Of a DNA stretch of 64,000 bases, positions 46,635 to 56,740 are shown one piece after another. A program made the translations under genes and the position numbers. This DNA comes from Chloroflexota bacterium (GTDB lineage Bacteria; Chloroflexota; Anaerolineae; UBA2200), in assembly GCA_014360755.1 (NCBI GenBank), contig JACIWX010000002.1, positions 124,001-188,000 of the forward strand. Reading direction: 5' to 3'. Numbering within the stretch: position 1 is the first letter of the stretch; every line of letters starts with the position of its first letter. Below the pieces are notes generated by a model, which was given only the letters and a program-made list of their open reading frames with translations, was not told the origin of the DNA and did no database searches.

Positions 46635-48320
46635 TTGGCTGGACAACATGGCATTGGCGAGGGAGGTCTGCAACCAACGCCGCCTGCGAGGAAAGAAGAC
46701 AAATCAACAACCTGTGATGGATATGAACTGAGGAGACTCATTGAAAGCAGCACTGCTTGGCTAGAAGCACATATTGATTATATCAATTCGCTCAATGTCT
46801 ACCCAGTGCCTGATGGAGATACGGGCACCAACATGTATTTGACCATGCAAGCAGCTCTGCGGGAGATCTCTACGGTTTCAGACAACTCAGTAACGGCTGT
46901 GACGCGTGCTTTGGCGCATGGTGCGCTGATGGGTGCGCGCGGGAACTCGGGAGTCATCCTCTCGCAAATATGGCGCGGAGTAGCCAAGTATTTAGATGGC
47001 AAAGAGCAAATCACTGCTTCTGACTGGGCACTTGCCCTGCGCGAAGGCGCCACGACAGCGTATAAAGGTGTGCTACGGCCAGTGGAAGGGACGATCTTGA
47101 CTGTCGTGCGGGAGGCTGCTGAAGCAGCAACGCGTGCTGCTGCGGAGAGCAACGACATCTCCTATGTGCTCGAACGGACCGTGGAGCGAGCGCAGGATGC
47201 GCTTGCGCGCACCCCGGAATTGTTGCCAGTGCTCAAAGAGGCCGGAGTGGTTGACGCAGGCGGACAAGGACTGTGTATCATCCTGGAAGGGTTTTTGCGC
47301 CATTTGCGCGGAGAGCAAATTTCCCTAAAACTGGAACCAAGAGCAGCGGCTAGACTAGAGCAAGAACCGACCCCCGAGGGGGAATACGGCTATGACATCC
47401 AGTTCCTCATCGAGGGGCAAAACTTGCCTATTGATGACATCCGCACTGCCATAGAGGCAATGGGCGAAAGCGTCCTAGTGGTGGGAGATGCCAACACCAT
47501 CAAAGTGCATGTACACTCGGATGACCCTGGCCGCGTTATCAGTTATGCCACAAGCAAGGGAACCTTGCGCGATGTGGTCGTGGAGAACATGCAGCTGCAA
47601 TATCGGCAATTCCTTGCCCAACAGAAGCAGGAACCAAGGCCTGCCCCTGCTGCTCAGCCTTTGAGCGATATTGGTATTGTCGTAGTGGTGAACGGGGATG
47701 GGCTGAGGCGTGTTTTTGAAAGTTTAGGAGCAGGCGCCACCGTGCCAGGAGGGCAGACGATGAACCCCAGCACGGAAGAGCTGCTACAAGCCATAGCGAG
47801 CCTTCCTGCGAACAAGGTGATTGTCTTGCCCAACAACCCCAATGTCATCCTGGCAGCACAACAGGCACAGCGCATGTCAAGTAAAGAAGTGGTCATCGTT
47901 CCAACCAAGTCGATACCCCAGGGCATCAGTGCCCTATTAGCCTTTAACTACCAGAGCGACTTGAAAACCAATGCAGACCTGATGGAACGGGCAGCTTCTC
48001 AAATTCAAACGATCGAGATTACCAATGCCATCCGCTCGGTACAAATCAACGGCTTGAAAGTCCAGGAGGGTCAGTTCATTGGCTTGCTCAACGGAGAACT
48101 AGTTGAGGCAAATGATGACTTGCAAAAGGTAACACAGGCAGTCTTGCAACGGATAGACATGACGCGGTATGAAATTATCACGGTTTATTGGGGAGATGCT
48201 GTTACTCAAGAGCAGGCTGAGCAACTCGCATCCTGGATCGCTGAACGTTATCCCGACAAGGAAGTCGAATTGGTGGAGGGCAAGCAGCCCTATTACCATT
48301 ATATTATTTCAGTAGAATAA
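46635..48320 (+). CDS. fakA: DAK2-domain fatty acid kinase FakA (YloV)
   Basis: 561 residues, TTG start with GGAGG 9 bases upstream. The N-terminal DhaL-type ATP domain has LNVYPVPDGDTGTNMYLTM and GARGNSGVILSQIWRG. The middle domain is YDIQFLIEGQNLP, and the C-terminal EDD/DegV-like region is DIGIVVVVNGDGLRRVFESLGA. It phosphorylates fatty acids bound to a DegV-type (FakB) protein, encoded next. The N-terminal ~35 residues precede the usual start and may be an extension. Confidence 0.92.
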   Translation: MAGQHGIGEGGLQPTPPARKEDKSTTCDGYELRRLIESSTAWLEAHIDYINSLNVYPVPDGDTGTNMYLTMQAALREISTVSDNSVTAVTRALAHGALMGARGNSGVILSQIWRGVAKYLDGKEQITASDWALALREGATTAYKGVLRPVEGTILTVVREAAEAATRAAAESNDISYVLERTVERAQDALARTPELLPVLKEAGVVDAGGQGLCIILEGFLRHLRGEQISLKLEPRAAARLEQEPTPEGEYGYDIQFLIEGQNLPIDDIRTAIEAMGESVLVVGDANTIKVHVHSDDPGRVISYATSKGTLRDVVVENMQLQYRQFLAQQKQEPRPAPAAQPLSDIGIVVVVNGDGLRRVFESLGAGATVPGGQTMNPSTEELLQAIASLPANKVIVLPNNPNVILAAQQAQRMSSKEVVIVPTKSIPQGISALLAFNYQSDLKTNADLMERAASQIQTIEITNAIRSVQINGLKVQEGQFIGLLNGELVEANDDLQKVTQAVLQRIDMTRYEIITVYWGDAVTQEQAEQLASWIAERYPDKEVELVEGKQPYYHYIISVE

Positions 48321-48336
48321 TGGGGAGAGGCATAGT

Positions 48337-49173
48337 ATGATCAGGATAGTGACAGACAGTTCATCCGATATATCGCCACAAACTGCTGCAGAACTAGGCA
48401 TAACTGTCGTGCCTATCAGGATCAACTTTGGGTCTAGGGTCTATTACGATAGCGTAGACATAGACTCAAGCCAATATTACCACTTGTTGGGCAAAAGCAA
48501 GTTTCTACCCATTGCGGAGCCCCCTTTGCCTGAGGAATTTCAACAGGCATATCACCGGCTGCTGAAGAACACCGACCAAATCTTGTCTATCCATGTCTCC
48601 TCAAGATTGAATAAGACGGTGCAAGCAGCCCAGGAAGCAGCCAGGACTTTTCTAGGTCGGAGTAAGATCACCGTATTCGATTCACACATGATTTCGTGGG
48701 GGTTGGAAAGCTTGGTTGTGGCTGCTGCCGAAGCGGCCCAGCGGGGGCTTTCTGTTACCGAGATTGTGCGCACGATCCGAGGGATGATCCCTCATATCTA
48801 CATGGTCTTTTTTGCGGAAAACTTGGATTATTTAGAACGTCTTGCTCACCCAGCCCGGGGGCGTTCTCTGGCAAACGGATTTCCAGGAGCCAAACCGCTC
48901 CTCATTGTGGAAGAAGGTGAAATCATACCGCTGGACAAAATTCGTTCCAGAGGACGATCGGTTGATCGCCTCTTTGAATTCGTGGCGGAGTTTGCACGCT
49001 TTGAAAAGGCCGTAGTGCTGTACGGCCGTGTTGCAGAGGATGCGCAGATGCTCTTTACGCGCCTCTGCGAAACTTTCCCTACCAAGGAGCTGGATATCAG
49101 GCCTTATGGGCCAACCCTTGCCACTTATTTTGGCCCGGAAGCGCTGGGGGTAGTCGTTTACGAAGGAATGTAA
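48337..49173 (+). CDS. DegV family fatty-acid-binding protein (FakB type)
   Basis: 278 residues. Motifs: IVTDSSSDISPQTAAELGITVVPI, SIHVSSRLNKTVQAA and FDSHMISWGLESLVVAAAE, then the HPARGRSLAN region and KPLLIVEEGEI. It carries the fatty acid that FakA phosphorylates, for phospholipid synthesis. It lies 16 bases after fakA, before recG. Confidence 0.94.
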   Translation: MIRIVTDSSSDISPQTAAELGITVVPIRINFGSRVYYDSVDIDSSQYYHLLGKSKFLPIAEPPLPEEFQQAYHRLLKNTDQILSIHVSSRLNKTVQAAQEAARTFLGRSKITVFDSHMISWGLESLVVAAAEAAQRGLSVTEIVRTIRGMIPHIYMVFFAENLDYLERLAHPARGRSLANGFPGAKPLLIVEEGEIIPLDKIRSRGRSVDRLFEFVAEFARFEKAVVLYGRVAEDAQMLFTRLCETFPTKELDIRPYGPTLATYFGPEALGVVVYEGM

Positions 49174-49213
49174 TAAGCCCTCAAACTCATTTTCGGTGGA
49201 TAGATGAAAGGCC

Positions 49214-51649
49214 ATGGGCTTGGATTTTGAGAAGCTGATCAAAATATTAACTGCCGAACACGCAGACGGTTGCCAGAACCGCATGGTTATCGGTGGCCTG
49301 GACAAATTCATGACAACCTGGCTTCAGGCAACCGAGAAGGAATCGCTGTCAAAAGACCAAAAAGAGCAAGTAGCGGGAGTCGCGGCATGCCTCCAGGGAT
49401 ACGCACAGAAACCGATTGCAGAGCGTTTGGTGGCAATCCAAAGAGCTTTGGAAATGCTCCAATCCCTTGGCCTCGGACAAAACAGGGAAGGAGGGCGCGG
49501 ACCTAGGCAGAGTGAGGCGCCACGCAATGGACGGTCCAAAGCCGAGCAGGCAGGCTCTGGACTCAAATCCCCTGTCACAGCCGTACGTGGCGTGCAATCT
49601 GCTTTAGCCCGCAGATTAGCGCAGCTGGGTGTGCATACCGTCGAGGATTTGCTTTACCTCTTCCCACGCCGCTACGATGACTTTAGCAATCTGAAAACCA
49701 TCCGCGATCTCAGGTATGGCGAGGAAGTAACGATCATTGGCGTCGTGCAGGAAGCACAAAATCAGCAAACGCGCAGCGGCAAAATGCTGACCAAGGCTGT
49801 GATCTCCGATGGCACTGGTTTTGTGGAAGCAATTTGGTTCAACCAACCTTATCTCCTGCGGCAGTTAACACGGGGCCGCCAGATTGTTTTGAGCGGCCGC
49901 GTTGACCAATACCTAGGTCGCTTGACTTTCCAGTCCCCTCAATGGGAACGCTTGACCGGCGATCTCGTTCACACTGGTCGTTTGGTGCCGGTGTACCCCT
50001 TGACATCTGGGTTGACCGCTCGGCGCATGCGCTCCCTGATCAAGTCGGCTGTCGAGGAATGGGCACCCCGGGTCGTGGATTGCCTGCCCCAATCGCTGCG
50101 TGAGACTTATAACCTGGTGGACATGGTGACAGCGATTCAGCAGGTTCATTTTCCCGATAATTGGGATTCCCTCGCCCGTGCTCGTCAACGTCTTTGCTTT
50201 GAAGAGTTCCTCCTGATCCAATTGGGAGTGATGGGGCAACGTATTGCCTGGCAGAAGCAGCCAGGCCGGCCTATGGTGGTAGACCAGGCTATGCTGAACG
50301 CTTTTATGAATGCCTTGCCGTTCAAACTGACCGCTGCACAACAGCGTGCTTTGCGGGAGATCACAGAGGATTTGCAGCGCCCGCATCCCATGAGCCGCCT
50401 TTTGCAAGGCGACGTCGGTTCCGGCAAGACGGTGGTGGCTCTGGGAGCCATGCTAGTAGCGGTAGCAAATGGCATGCAGGCTGTGCTGATGGCTCCGACC
50501 GAAATCCTCGCAGAGCAGCATTACAAGACATTGACTGCTTTGTTGCAAAATGCAGCGGACGCACTCCAAGGGCATGTGGCGACCACCGCGCGCCTAATGG
50601 CTCAGGCGCGTGTTGGCTTGCTGATAGGCAGTCTGAGCGCGGCGGAAAAAGAGGAGCGGCGACGTCAAATCGCCAATGGCGAATTGGACATCATCGTGGG
50701 TACCCATGCCCTGATTCAAGAGGGGGTCAGTTTTAAAGACCTAGGGTTGGCAATCGTGGATGAACAACATCGCTTTGGCGTGGCTCAGCGCGCTGCTTTA
50801 CGCCAAAAAGGGTATAACCCGCACATGTTGGTGATGAGCGCAACGCCTATTCCGCGCACACTTGCTTTGACCATTTATGGCGATTTGGATCTCTCTGTGA
50901 TTGATGAGCTTCCGCCCCACCGCCAGAAAATCATTACCAGATGGCTTGCACCACGGGAGCGAGAGCGGGCATACGCCTTCTTACGTGCACAGATCGAAAA
51001 AGGTCGACAAGCGTTTATCATTTGCCCGCTCATTGAAGAATCTGAGAAAATTGAAGCAAAAGCAGCCGTGAATGAATACGAGCGCTTGCGAGACGAGATC
51101 TTCCCTGATTTACGGTTAGCCTTGTTGCATGGACGAATGAGGAGTGCAGATAAGGAAGAAGTAATGGCGCGCTTTCGCAATGGAGAATACGACATACTAG
51201 TTACGACGCCGGTAGTCGAAGTAGGTATTGATGTGCCCAATGCTACCGTGATGCTGGTCGAGGGAGCTGATCGCTTTGGCTTGGCTCAACTTCATCAGTT
51301 CCGCGGGCGCGTAGGTCGTGGTGAACATCAGTCCTATTGTTTGCTGTTGGCCGAGTCCCCGTCCTTTGATGCAGAGCACCGATTGAAGATTATTGAAACG
51401 ACACAAGATGGCTTTCTGTTGGCTGAAGAGGACCTCAAGATGCGTGGCCCGGGGGAATTCTTTGGTACACGTCAGAGTGGCTTGCCCGATTTAAAGGTAG
51501 CAAAAATAGGCGATGTCCGCATTCTGGAGCAGGCGCGGCGTGCGGCACGGGATTTGCTTCGCCAGGATCCAGTCCTATCACAGCCTGAGCACCAGTTGCT
51601 GGCGCAAAGAGTGCGCGAATTCTGGGGTAGGGAAACCGATTTAAGCTGA
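49214..51649 (+). CDS. recG: ATP-dependent DNA helicase RecG
   Basis: 811 residues. The wedge/OB domain (about 125-260: LARRLAQLGVHTVEDLLYLFPRRYDD) is followed by the helicase core with Walker A LLQGDVGSGKTVVALGAML, DEQHRFGVAQR, MSATPIPRTLAL, and QFRGRVGRGEHQSYCLL. It rescues stalled replication forks and branch-migrates junctions. An N-terminal ~110-residue extension (coil and charged linker) precedes the wedge, common in Gram-positive and Chloroflexota RecG. Confidence 0.97.
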   Translation: MGLDFEKLIKILTAEHADGCQNRMVIGGLDKFMTTWLQATEKESLSKDQKEQVAGVAACLQGYAQKPIAERLVAIQRALEMLQSLGLGQNREGGRGPRQSEAPRNGRSKAEQAGSGLKSPVTAVRGVQSALARRLAQLGVHTVEDLLYLFPRRYDDFSNLKTIRDLRYGEEVTIIGVVQEAQNQQTRSGKMLTKAVISDGTGFVEAIWFNQPYLLRQLTRGRQIVLSGRVDQYLGRLTFQSPQWERLTGDLVHTGRLVPVYPLTSGLTARRMRSLIKSAVEEWAPRVVDCLPQSLRETYNLVDMVTAIQQVHFPDNWDSLARARQRLCFEEFLLIQLGVMGQRIAWQKQPGRPMVVDQAMLNAFMNALPFKLTAAQQRALREITEDLQRPHPMSRLLQGDVGSGKTVVALGAMLVAVANGMQAVLMAPTEILAEQHYKTLTALLQNAADALQGHVATTARLMAQARVGLLIGSLSAAEKEERRRQIANGELDIIVGTHALIQEGVSFKDLGLAIVDEQHRFGVAQRAALRQKGYNPHMLVMSATPIPRTLALTIYGDLDLSVIDELPPHRQKIITRWLAPRERERAYAFLRAQIEKGRQAFIICPLIEESEKIEAKAAVNEYERLRDEIFPDLRLALLHGRMRSADKEEVMARFRNGEYDILVTTPVVEVGIDVPNATVMLVEGADRFGLAQLHQFRGRVGRGEHQSYCLLLAESPSFDAEHRLKIIETTQDGFLLAEEDLKMRGPGEFFGTRQSGLPDLKVAKIGDVRILEQARRAARDLLRQDPVLSQPEHQLLAQRVREFWGRETDLS

Positions 51650-51663
51650 GAAGCGAGGTGAAA

Positions 51664-52191
51664 ATGACCATAGCCATCTACCCAGGTACTTTTGATCCCA
51701 TTACCAATGGCCACATAGATATTGCTACCCGTGCTTCTTCGCTCTTTGAACATTTGATTGTGGCGGTCTATGATCGGCCACTCAAAAACCTGCTGTTCTC
51801 CACCATGGAACGGGTGTCCATGGCAGGAGAGGCGCTGAAAGAGTTACCCAATGTTACCGTTCAGGCCTACAGCGGTTTGACGGTCAGGTTTGCCCGTAGT
51901 GTGGGCGCCCGTGTCATCGTACGCGGTTTGCGGGCACTGTCAGATTTCGAGTTAGAGTTTCAGATGGCCTTGACGAACCGCAAACTAGCCCCTGAGATCG
52001 ACACCGTGTGCTTGATCACCAGCCAGGAATACACTTTCCTGAGTTCCAGCGTCATTAAGGAGATCGCCATGGTGGGAGGGTGCGTGGATGCTATGGTCCC
52101 ACAGCATGTCGCTAGGGCTCTGAAAGAAAAGTTCCATTCCCTTGGTTCAGAAGCAGGCTCGAAAGTGCAGATTGTGTCGCTGCGGGATTAG
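51664..52191 (+). CDS. coaD: Pantetheine-phosphate adenylyltransferase
   Basis: 175 residues from the ATG at 51664 (GAGGTGAAA upstream). Motifs: AIYPGTFDPITNGHIDI (TxGH), VYDRPLKNLLFS, VRGLRALSDFELEFQMALTNRKL, and EYTFLSSSVIKEIA (ISST-like). It forms dephospho-CoA in coenzyme A synthesis. It starts 14 bases after recG. Confidence 0.96.
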   Translation: MTIAIYPGTFDPITNGHIDIATRASSLFEHLIVAVYDRPLKNLLFSTMERVSMAGEALKELPNVTVQAYSGLTVRFARSVGARVIVRGLRALSDFELEFQMALTNRKLAPEIDTVCLITSQEYTFLSSSVIKEIAMVGGCVDAMVPQHVARALKEKFHSLGSEAGSKVQIVSLRD

Positions 52192-52316
52192 TAGGAAACC
52201 AGGAAAAAGTAACCCCATGCCGATAGCGCGTGGCACCGGGAACGCTCGTTTAGCGCAGATGCTAGCTGGGTGAGCTCTACGAGGTGTACATCTTTCGATG
52301 AAAGGTGGTAATCACC

Positions 52317-52781
52317 ATGGACATCTTGACACTAATTGATCGTTTAGAAACCTTGGTCAATGAAGGTTGGCGTATCCCATTCACTGCGAAAACCGTTGTG
52401 GACGAAAATGCCTTCTTCGATCTCATTGACCAAATGCGCGTTTCTATTCCACAGGAGATAAAACGCGCCAATGACCTGCTCCAAGAGCGCGACCGCCTAT
52501 TGGCTACAGCGGCTCAAGAGGCTGAACGCATTATCGCAGAAGCGCGCGAAAAAGCAGCGCGTCTGGTGGATGAACATGAAATCGTCGCGGCAGCCCGCGC
52601 TGAGGCGGAAAGCATCAAAGCGGAGGCACAACGCGAGGCGGAGGACATTTGCAAAGGTGCAGATGAATATGCCATGGGTGTCCTCACCCAGTTAGAATCC
52701 GAGTTGTCCTCCTTGCTCAAGACTACTTCCAACGGCATCGAACAACTGCGCAGGGGGCGTATGCAGCCACCTTCTGAATAG
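52317..52781 (+). CDS. Coiled-coil protein, DivIVA- or ATPase-b-like
   Basis: 154 residues from the ATG at 52317 (AAAGGTGG upstream). A short head (LIDRLETLVNEGWRIPFTAKTVVDENAFFDLIDQMR) is followed by a long charged coiled coil (about 50-125: ERDRLLATAAQEAERIIAEA, AARAEAESIKAEAQREAED). No signal peptide or membrane span. The head, VDENAFFDLIDQMRVSIPQEI, recurs in Chloroflexota and Bacillota DivIVA-like proteins, so a cell-division or envelope scaffold role is possible but unproven. Confidence 0.75.
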   Translation: MDILTLIDRLETLVNEGWRIPFTAKTVVDENAFFDLIDQMRVSIPQEIKRANDLLQERDRLLATAAQEAERIIAEAREKAARLVDEHEIVAAARAEAESIKAEAQREAEDICKGADEYAMGVLTQLESELSSLLKTTSNGIEQLRRGRMQPPSE

Positions 52782-52817
52782 GCGGTGCAAACCCGTTCGC
52801 GGCGTAAGCCAGACATG

Positions 52818-52971
52818 GAGAGTGTTGAAAAAGCCCTTTCAGTGTCATGCTGAACGAAGTGAAGCATCTCACAGTACTTGGGAAAATACGGCTAAAGTTA
52901 CGCGAGACCCCTTCGTTGTACTCAGGGCAGGCTCTTCGCTTGCTCAGGGTGACAAGATTTTCAACGCTCTC
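52818..52971 (+). repeat. Dispersed hairpin element, copy E (long form)
   Basis: About 154 bp, GAGAGTGTTGAAAAAG to TTTTCAACGCTCTC. Like copy G it has an extra ~24-base stretch (CTCAGGGCAGGCTCTTCGCT) before the right half. A consensus promoter follows 13 bases after the end. Confidence 0.85.
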
Positions 52972-52983
52972 AGGCATGAGCGT

Positions 52984-53012
52984 TTGACACAATACCCGCA
53001 GTGTCCTATAAT
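52984..53012 (+). promoter_or_regulatory. Perfect consensus sigma-70 promoter
   Basis: TTGACA, 17 bases, TATAAT with no mismatch. It lies directly after repeat copy E and would drive yceD-rpmF and possibly the fab genes. Confidence 0.85.
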
Positions 53013-53070
53013 GCGCCCTGCGGCAAACGCCGGGGACATATAACATTCTGAATGAGTAGGTATTCTTGCT

Positions 53071-53589
53071 GTGCGATTTAACGTAGCGCAATTGCTGAAA
53101 TCTCCTGCTGGCACCAGCAGAGAGTATGATCTTGATGAAGACATCACAGATATTGATGAGTACCTGGATGTTGTCGCTGCATTGATTGGCAGAGTCAGGT
53201 TCCTCCGAACAGACAACGGAATCCTTGTAACAGGACATGTACGGACAGAAATCCGTGTACCCTGTCGGCGTTGCCTAACACCGGTAACTGTGCTCATTGA
53301 ACTGGATTTGGAGGAGCAGTTCCGTCCTTCTGTGGACATATGGACTGGAGCGATCCTGCCTCTAGAACCGGGTGAAGAAGAAGCAACAAGGACTGATGCG
53401 CATCACATTCTAGATTTAACCGAAGTGGTGCGCCAGAATTTGCTCATTAATGTGCCTATGGCACCATTGTGCAGTCCGCAATGTCGGGGTTTGTGCCCGC
53501 AGTGCGGAGCCAATCTCAATGAAGGGCCATGCGGTTGTCATTATGAGGAAAGTGACCCCCGGCTGGCCATCTTACGTGGCTTGTTGTAG
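53071..53589 (+). CDS. YceD/DUF177 family protein
   Basis: 172 residues, GTG start. Motifs: VPCRRCLTPV (single CxxC), then LDLEEQFRP and PMAPLCSPQCRGLCPQCGANLNEG, the C-terminal CxxxCxGLCPxCG zinc-like motif of this family. YceD affects 23S rRNA accumulation in known bacteria and is usually next to rpmF, as here. Full length. Confidence 0.93.
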   Translation: MRFNVAQLLKSPAGTSREYDLDEDITDIDEYLDVVAALIGRVRFLRTDNGILVTGHVRTEIRVPCRRCLTPVTVLIELDLEEQFRPSVDIWTGAILPLEPGEEEATRTDAHHILDLTEVVRQNLLINVPMAPLCSPQCRGLCPQCGANLNEGPCGCHYEESDPRLAILRGLL

Positions 53590-53614
53590 TCTATGTAGAA
53601 AGGAGTTCTGCGTC

Positions 53615-53815
53615 GTGGGAGCATTACCGAAAAGGAAAATATCGAAGGGACGGCGCGATCGCAGGCGCAGCCATCTGGCGCTGAAAACGACCAAGTTGGT
53701 GCCTTGCCCACAATGCCATGAATTGCGCCTTCCTCACCATGTATGCCCATCTTGTGGAAGTTACAAGGGTACTGAGGTAATCAAAATCAAGACGAAAGCC
53801 AAAAAAGAATCTTAG
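53615..53815 (+). CDS. rpmF: 50S ribosomal protein L32
   Basis: 66 residues from the GTG at 53615 (AAAGGAG upstream); the track ORF extends too far. ALPKRKISKGRRDRRRSHLAL and a zinc ribbon CPQCHELRLPHHVCPSCG. Follows yceD by 25 bases. A copy of the dispersed hairpin element lies just downstream. Confidence 0.95.
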   Translation: MGALPKRKISKGRRDRRRSHLALKTTKLVPCPQCHELRLPHHVCPSCGSYKGTEVIKIKTKAKKES

Positions 53816-53832
53816 CATGAGCACTGCTGGAC

Positions 53833-53963
53833 GAGAGTGTTGAAAAAGCCTTTCCAATGTCATGCTGAACGGAGTGAAGCATCTCGCAGTACTTGGGAAA
53901 AGAGGCTAAAGTTACGCGAGGCCCTTCGCTTCGCTCAGGGTGACAAGATTTTTCAACACTCTC
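53833..53963 (+). repeat. Dispersed hairpin element, copy F
   Basis: 131 bp, GAGAGTGTTGAAAAAG to TTTTTCAACACTCTC. CTGGAC occurs just outside both ends, a possible 6-base target duplication. It lies between rpmF and fabK and could form a strong hairpin in the mRNA. Confidence 0.85.
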
Positions 53964-54035
53964 TGGACCAAGAAACATGGTGTAAGCAAAACATGCAGCG
54001 GAAAGGTCTCATGCGAAAAGTACGGGGATAGCCTG

Positions 54036-54998
54036 ATGATCAAAACACAACTCTGCGATTTGCTGGGTATTGAACATCCCATTCTACAAGGGGGGATGGC
54101 TTGGGTTTCCACGCCGCCTCTAGTAGTGGCTGTCTCTGCAGCGGGTGCTTTGGGTATCTTGGGAGCAGGGAATGCCCCGCCCAATTTGGTGGAAACGCAG
54201 GTACGTGAGATCAAAGCGCGCACCCATAAACCCTTTGGGGTAAACGTACCCATGTTTTCCCCGTTTGTGCAAGATGTCTTGGATATCTGTGTGCGCGAAA
54301 AGGTGCCTGTGGTTACTACAGGAGCGGGGAATCCCAGCTCCTATATTCCTGCGCTCAAGCAGGCTGGCATTCGAGTCATACCGGTAGTAGGGTCTGTGGC
54401 GCTCGCCAAACGACTGGAGCGAGCGGGAGCGGATGCAGTGATCGCTGAGGGAATGGAATCAGGCGGTCATATTGGCGATGTAGGAACGTTACCCTTGGTG
54501 CCTCAGGTGGTGGATGCAGTGAAGATTCCTGTCATCGCAGCCGGAGGGATTGCCGATGGACGTGGTTTGGCAGCAGCGCTCGCACTAGGAGCAGTGGGCA
54601 TCCAGATGGGCACGCGCTTTATTTGCACCAAGGAGTGCGCTGTACACCCGAATTACAAAGACATGATTGTCAAAGCCGGTGACCGTGCGACCATTACTAC
54701 GGGGCACAGCCTGGGCCATCCCGTGCGTGCTCTGCGCAACCCGATGACACGCAAATTCGAAGAGATGGAGAAGCAAAGCCTTACCGAAGAGGCTCTGATC
54801 GAGTTTGGCACGGGCAAGCTGCGACTGGCTGCCATAGAAGGGGATGTAGTAGAAGGTTCATTTATGGCCGGGCAAAGTTGTGGCTTGGTGCACGATATCC
54901 CGTCGGTAGCAGAATTGATCCAACGCATTATTTCCGAGGCAGAGGGAATCTTGCTGCATTTGCCGCGTTACGTTATCCATGGCAGTAACTCCCGATGA
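54036..54998 (+). CDS. fabK: FMN-dependent enoyl-ACP reductase, FabK type
   Basis: 320 residues from the ATG at 54036; the track start at 53940 lies in the repeat. TIM-barrel FMN enzyme with HPILQGGMAWVSTPPLV, TTGAGNPSSYIPALKQAG, VIAEGMESGGHIGDVGTLPLV, VIAAGGIADGRGLAAALALGA and MGTRFICTKECAVHPNYK. These are FabK features rather than plain nitronate monooxygenase, and its place before fabD and fabG supports fatty acid synthesis. Nitronate monooxygenase is the alternative. Confidence 0.88.
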   Translation: MIKTQLCDLLGIEHPILQGGMAWVSTPPLVVAVSAAGALGILGAGNAPPNLVETQVREIKARTHKPFGVNVPMFSPFVQDVLDICVREKVPVVTTGAGNPSSYIPALKQAGIRVIPVVGSVALAKRLERAGADAVIAEGMESGGHIGDVGTLPLVPQVVDAVKIPVIAAGGIADGRGLAAALALGAVGIQMGTRFICTKECAVHPNYKDMIVKAGDRATITTGHSLGHPVRALRNPMTRKFEEMEKQSLTEEALIEFGTGKLRLAAIEGDVVEGSFMAGQSCGLVHDIPSVAELIQRIISEAEGILLHLPRYVIHGSNSR

Positions 54999-55966
54999 AC
55001 AGCGAGGAATTGAAGGCTCCAACACAGAACAAGTTGGCATTTGTCTTCCCCGGCAGCGGCTCTCAGTATGTCGGCATGGGCCGGGATATATATGACCAGT
55101 ACCCGGCTGCAAGACGCCTTTTCGAAGAAGCGGATGCTGTCCTCCAATTTCCCCTATCTCGGTTGTGTTTCGAGGGGCCGGAAGAAGAACTGATGGACGC
55201 AGTCAATGTCCAACCCGCTATGGTTACCGTTAGCGCCGCGTTGTTGGTTGCTTTACGGGAACACTCGCTTCTGGGGAGTACACGCCAAGGGGTATCCCCT
55301 GCTTTCGTGGCAGGCCATAGCACGGGGGAATATACGGCTTTATTTGCAGCCGCGGTGCTTGATTTCCCCTCGCTGTTGCGCCTAGTTCGCGAGCGTGGTC
55401 GTTTGATGCGCGAGGCAGGAAATGAAGAGCCAGGTGCCATGGCAGCAGTATTAGGTCTAGAAGCAGCACCATTGCACGCTATTTGCGCTGCGGTAGGTGA
55501 TGTATGGGTTGCGAACGACAACGCGCCCGGGCAAATCGTGCTTTCGGGCAGCAAACCGGCATTGGAAAAAGCGCTGCAACTGGCTATGGAGAGAGGGGCC
55601 AAAAGAGTCGTCCCATTGGCGGTAAACATTGCGTCTCACTCTCCGTTGATGGGACCCGCCGCAGCATCCTTTGCAGCAATCCTAGATGGGTTGACATTGA
55701 AAAAGGCGCAGGTGCCTATCGTGGGCAATGTCACTGCCACAGCCTTGGTGGAGCCAGCGGATATTCGCCGTGAGTTGGTACAGCACCTCACTTCCTCGGT
55801 GCGCTGGGTGGAATCGGTGCGTTACATGATCGCTCATGGCGTGCAAACGTTTATCGAGATTGGCCCAAAGGATGTGTTGAGCGGGTTGATCAAGCGCATT
55901 GACCGCAATGTGCGTGTTTTCCATGTGGGTACAGTGCAGGATATAGAGGCACTGGAGGGGCTATGA
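54995..55966 (+). CDS. fabD: Malonyl-CoA:ACP transacylase
   Basis: 323 residues, overlapping fabK by four bases. [35 protein letters not shown] (nucleophilic Ser), [11 protein letters not shown], and [11 protein letters not shown] with the catalytic His in NIASHSPLM. It loads malonyl onto ACP. The start of the protein is extended by about 10 residues compared with typical FabD. Confidence 0.95.
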   Translation: MNSEELKAPTQNKLAFVFPGSGSQYVGMGRDIYDQYPAARRLFEEADAVLQFPLSRLCFEGPEEELMDAVNVQPAMVTVSAALLVALREHSLLGSTRQGVSPAFVAGHSTGEYTALFAAAVLDFPSLLRLVRERGRLMREAGNEEPGAMAAVLGLEAAPLHAICAAVGDVWVANDNAPGQIVLSGSKPALEKALQLAMERGAKRVVPLAVNIASHSPLMGPAAASFAAILDGLTLKKAQVPIVGNVTATALVEPADIRRELVQHLTSSVRWVESVRYMIAHGVQTFIEIGPKDVLSGLIKRIDRNVRVFHVGTVQDIEALEGL

Positions 55967-56712
55967 GAGAATTAACAGGTCGGGTAGCTGTCGTAACTGG
56001 TGCGTCGCGTGGAATTGGGCGTGCTATCGCGGTGAAACTAGCCAGCCTGGGAGCAAAAGTAGTAGTCAATTATCGCAGCAATCAGGCGGCGGCGGAGGAA
56101 GTCGTCCAACAGATCCAGGGAATGGGCGGGGAGGCGATCGCGGTACAAGCCGATGTCAGCAATTACGCAGAGGCACAGAGGTTGATTCAAAATGCGTTGG
56201 ATCACTTTGGGCGGCTGGATATCTTGGTGAACAATGCAGGTACCACCCGTGATGCGCTTTTGGTGCGCATGTCCGAAGAGGATTGGGATGTCGTGATTAA
56301 CACCAATTTGAAAGGGGCGTTCAATTGCACCAAGGCTGCCCAGCGTACAATGATCAAGCAGCGTTACGGTCGTATCGTCAATATTACTTCCATCGCGGGG
56401 CTGGCTGGCAATCCAGGCCAGGCAAACTATGCTGCCGCCAAAGCAGGCCTGGTTGGTTTTACCAAAGCAGTGGCCAAAGAGTTGGGCTCGCGCAATATCA
56501 CCGTCAATGCGGTGGCCCCGGGCTATGTCCCTACGGATTTGACTGCTACCTTACCTCCGGAGTTAGTCGCAAAAGGCATAGAAATGACACCCTTAGGCCG
56601 CCCAGGAACCCCAGAGGATATTGCGAACGCGGTGGCTTTTCTGGTTTCTGATGAAGCGAGTTATATTACTGGACAGGTGTTGTCTGTAGATGGCGGATTG
56701 GCAATGCAGTAA
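55963..56712 (+). CDS. fabG: 3-oxoacyl-ACP reductase
   Basis: 249 residues, overlapping fabD by four bases. SDR with [20 protein letters not shown] (TGxxxGxG), [19 protein letters not shown], and active-site [11 protein letters not shown] (YxxxK) and [15 protein letters not shown] (Ser). It reduces 3-ketoacyl-ACP with NADPH. Full length. Confidence 0.96.
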   Translation: MRELTGRVAVVTGASRGIGRAIAVKLASLGAKVVVNYRSNQAAAEEVVQQIQGMGGEAIAVQADVSNYAEAQRLIQNALDHFGRLDILVNNAGTTRDALLVRMSEEDWDVVINTNLKGAFNCTKAAQRTMIKQRYGRIVNITSIAGLAGNPGQANYAAAKAGLVGFTKAVAKELGSRNITVNAVAPGYVPTDLTATLPPELVAKGIEMTPLGRPGTPEDIANAVAFLVSDEASYITGQVLSVDGGLAMQ

Positions 56713-56740
56713 TGGTGATAAAGGAGAAGGAGAAAGCTCA

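Noticed and set aside
53940-54035. Upstream extension of FabK
   Set aside because: The first 32 codons come from the repeat element and its flank; homology starts at MIKTQLCDLLGIEHPILQGG.
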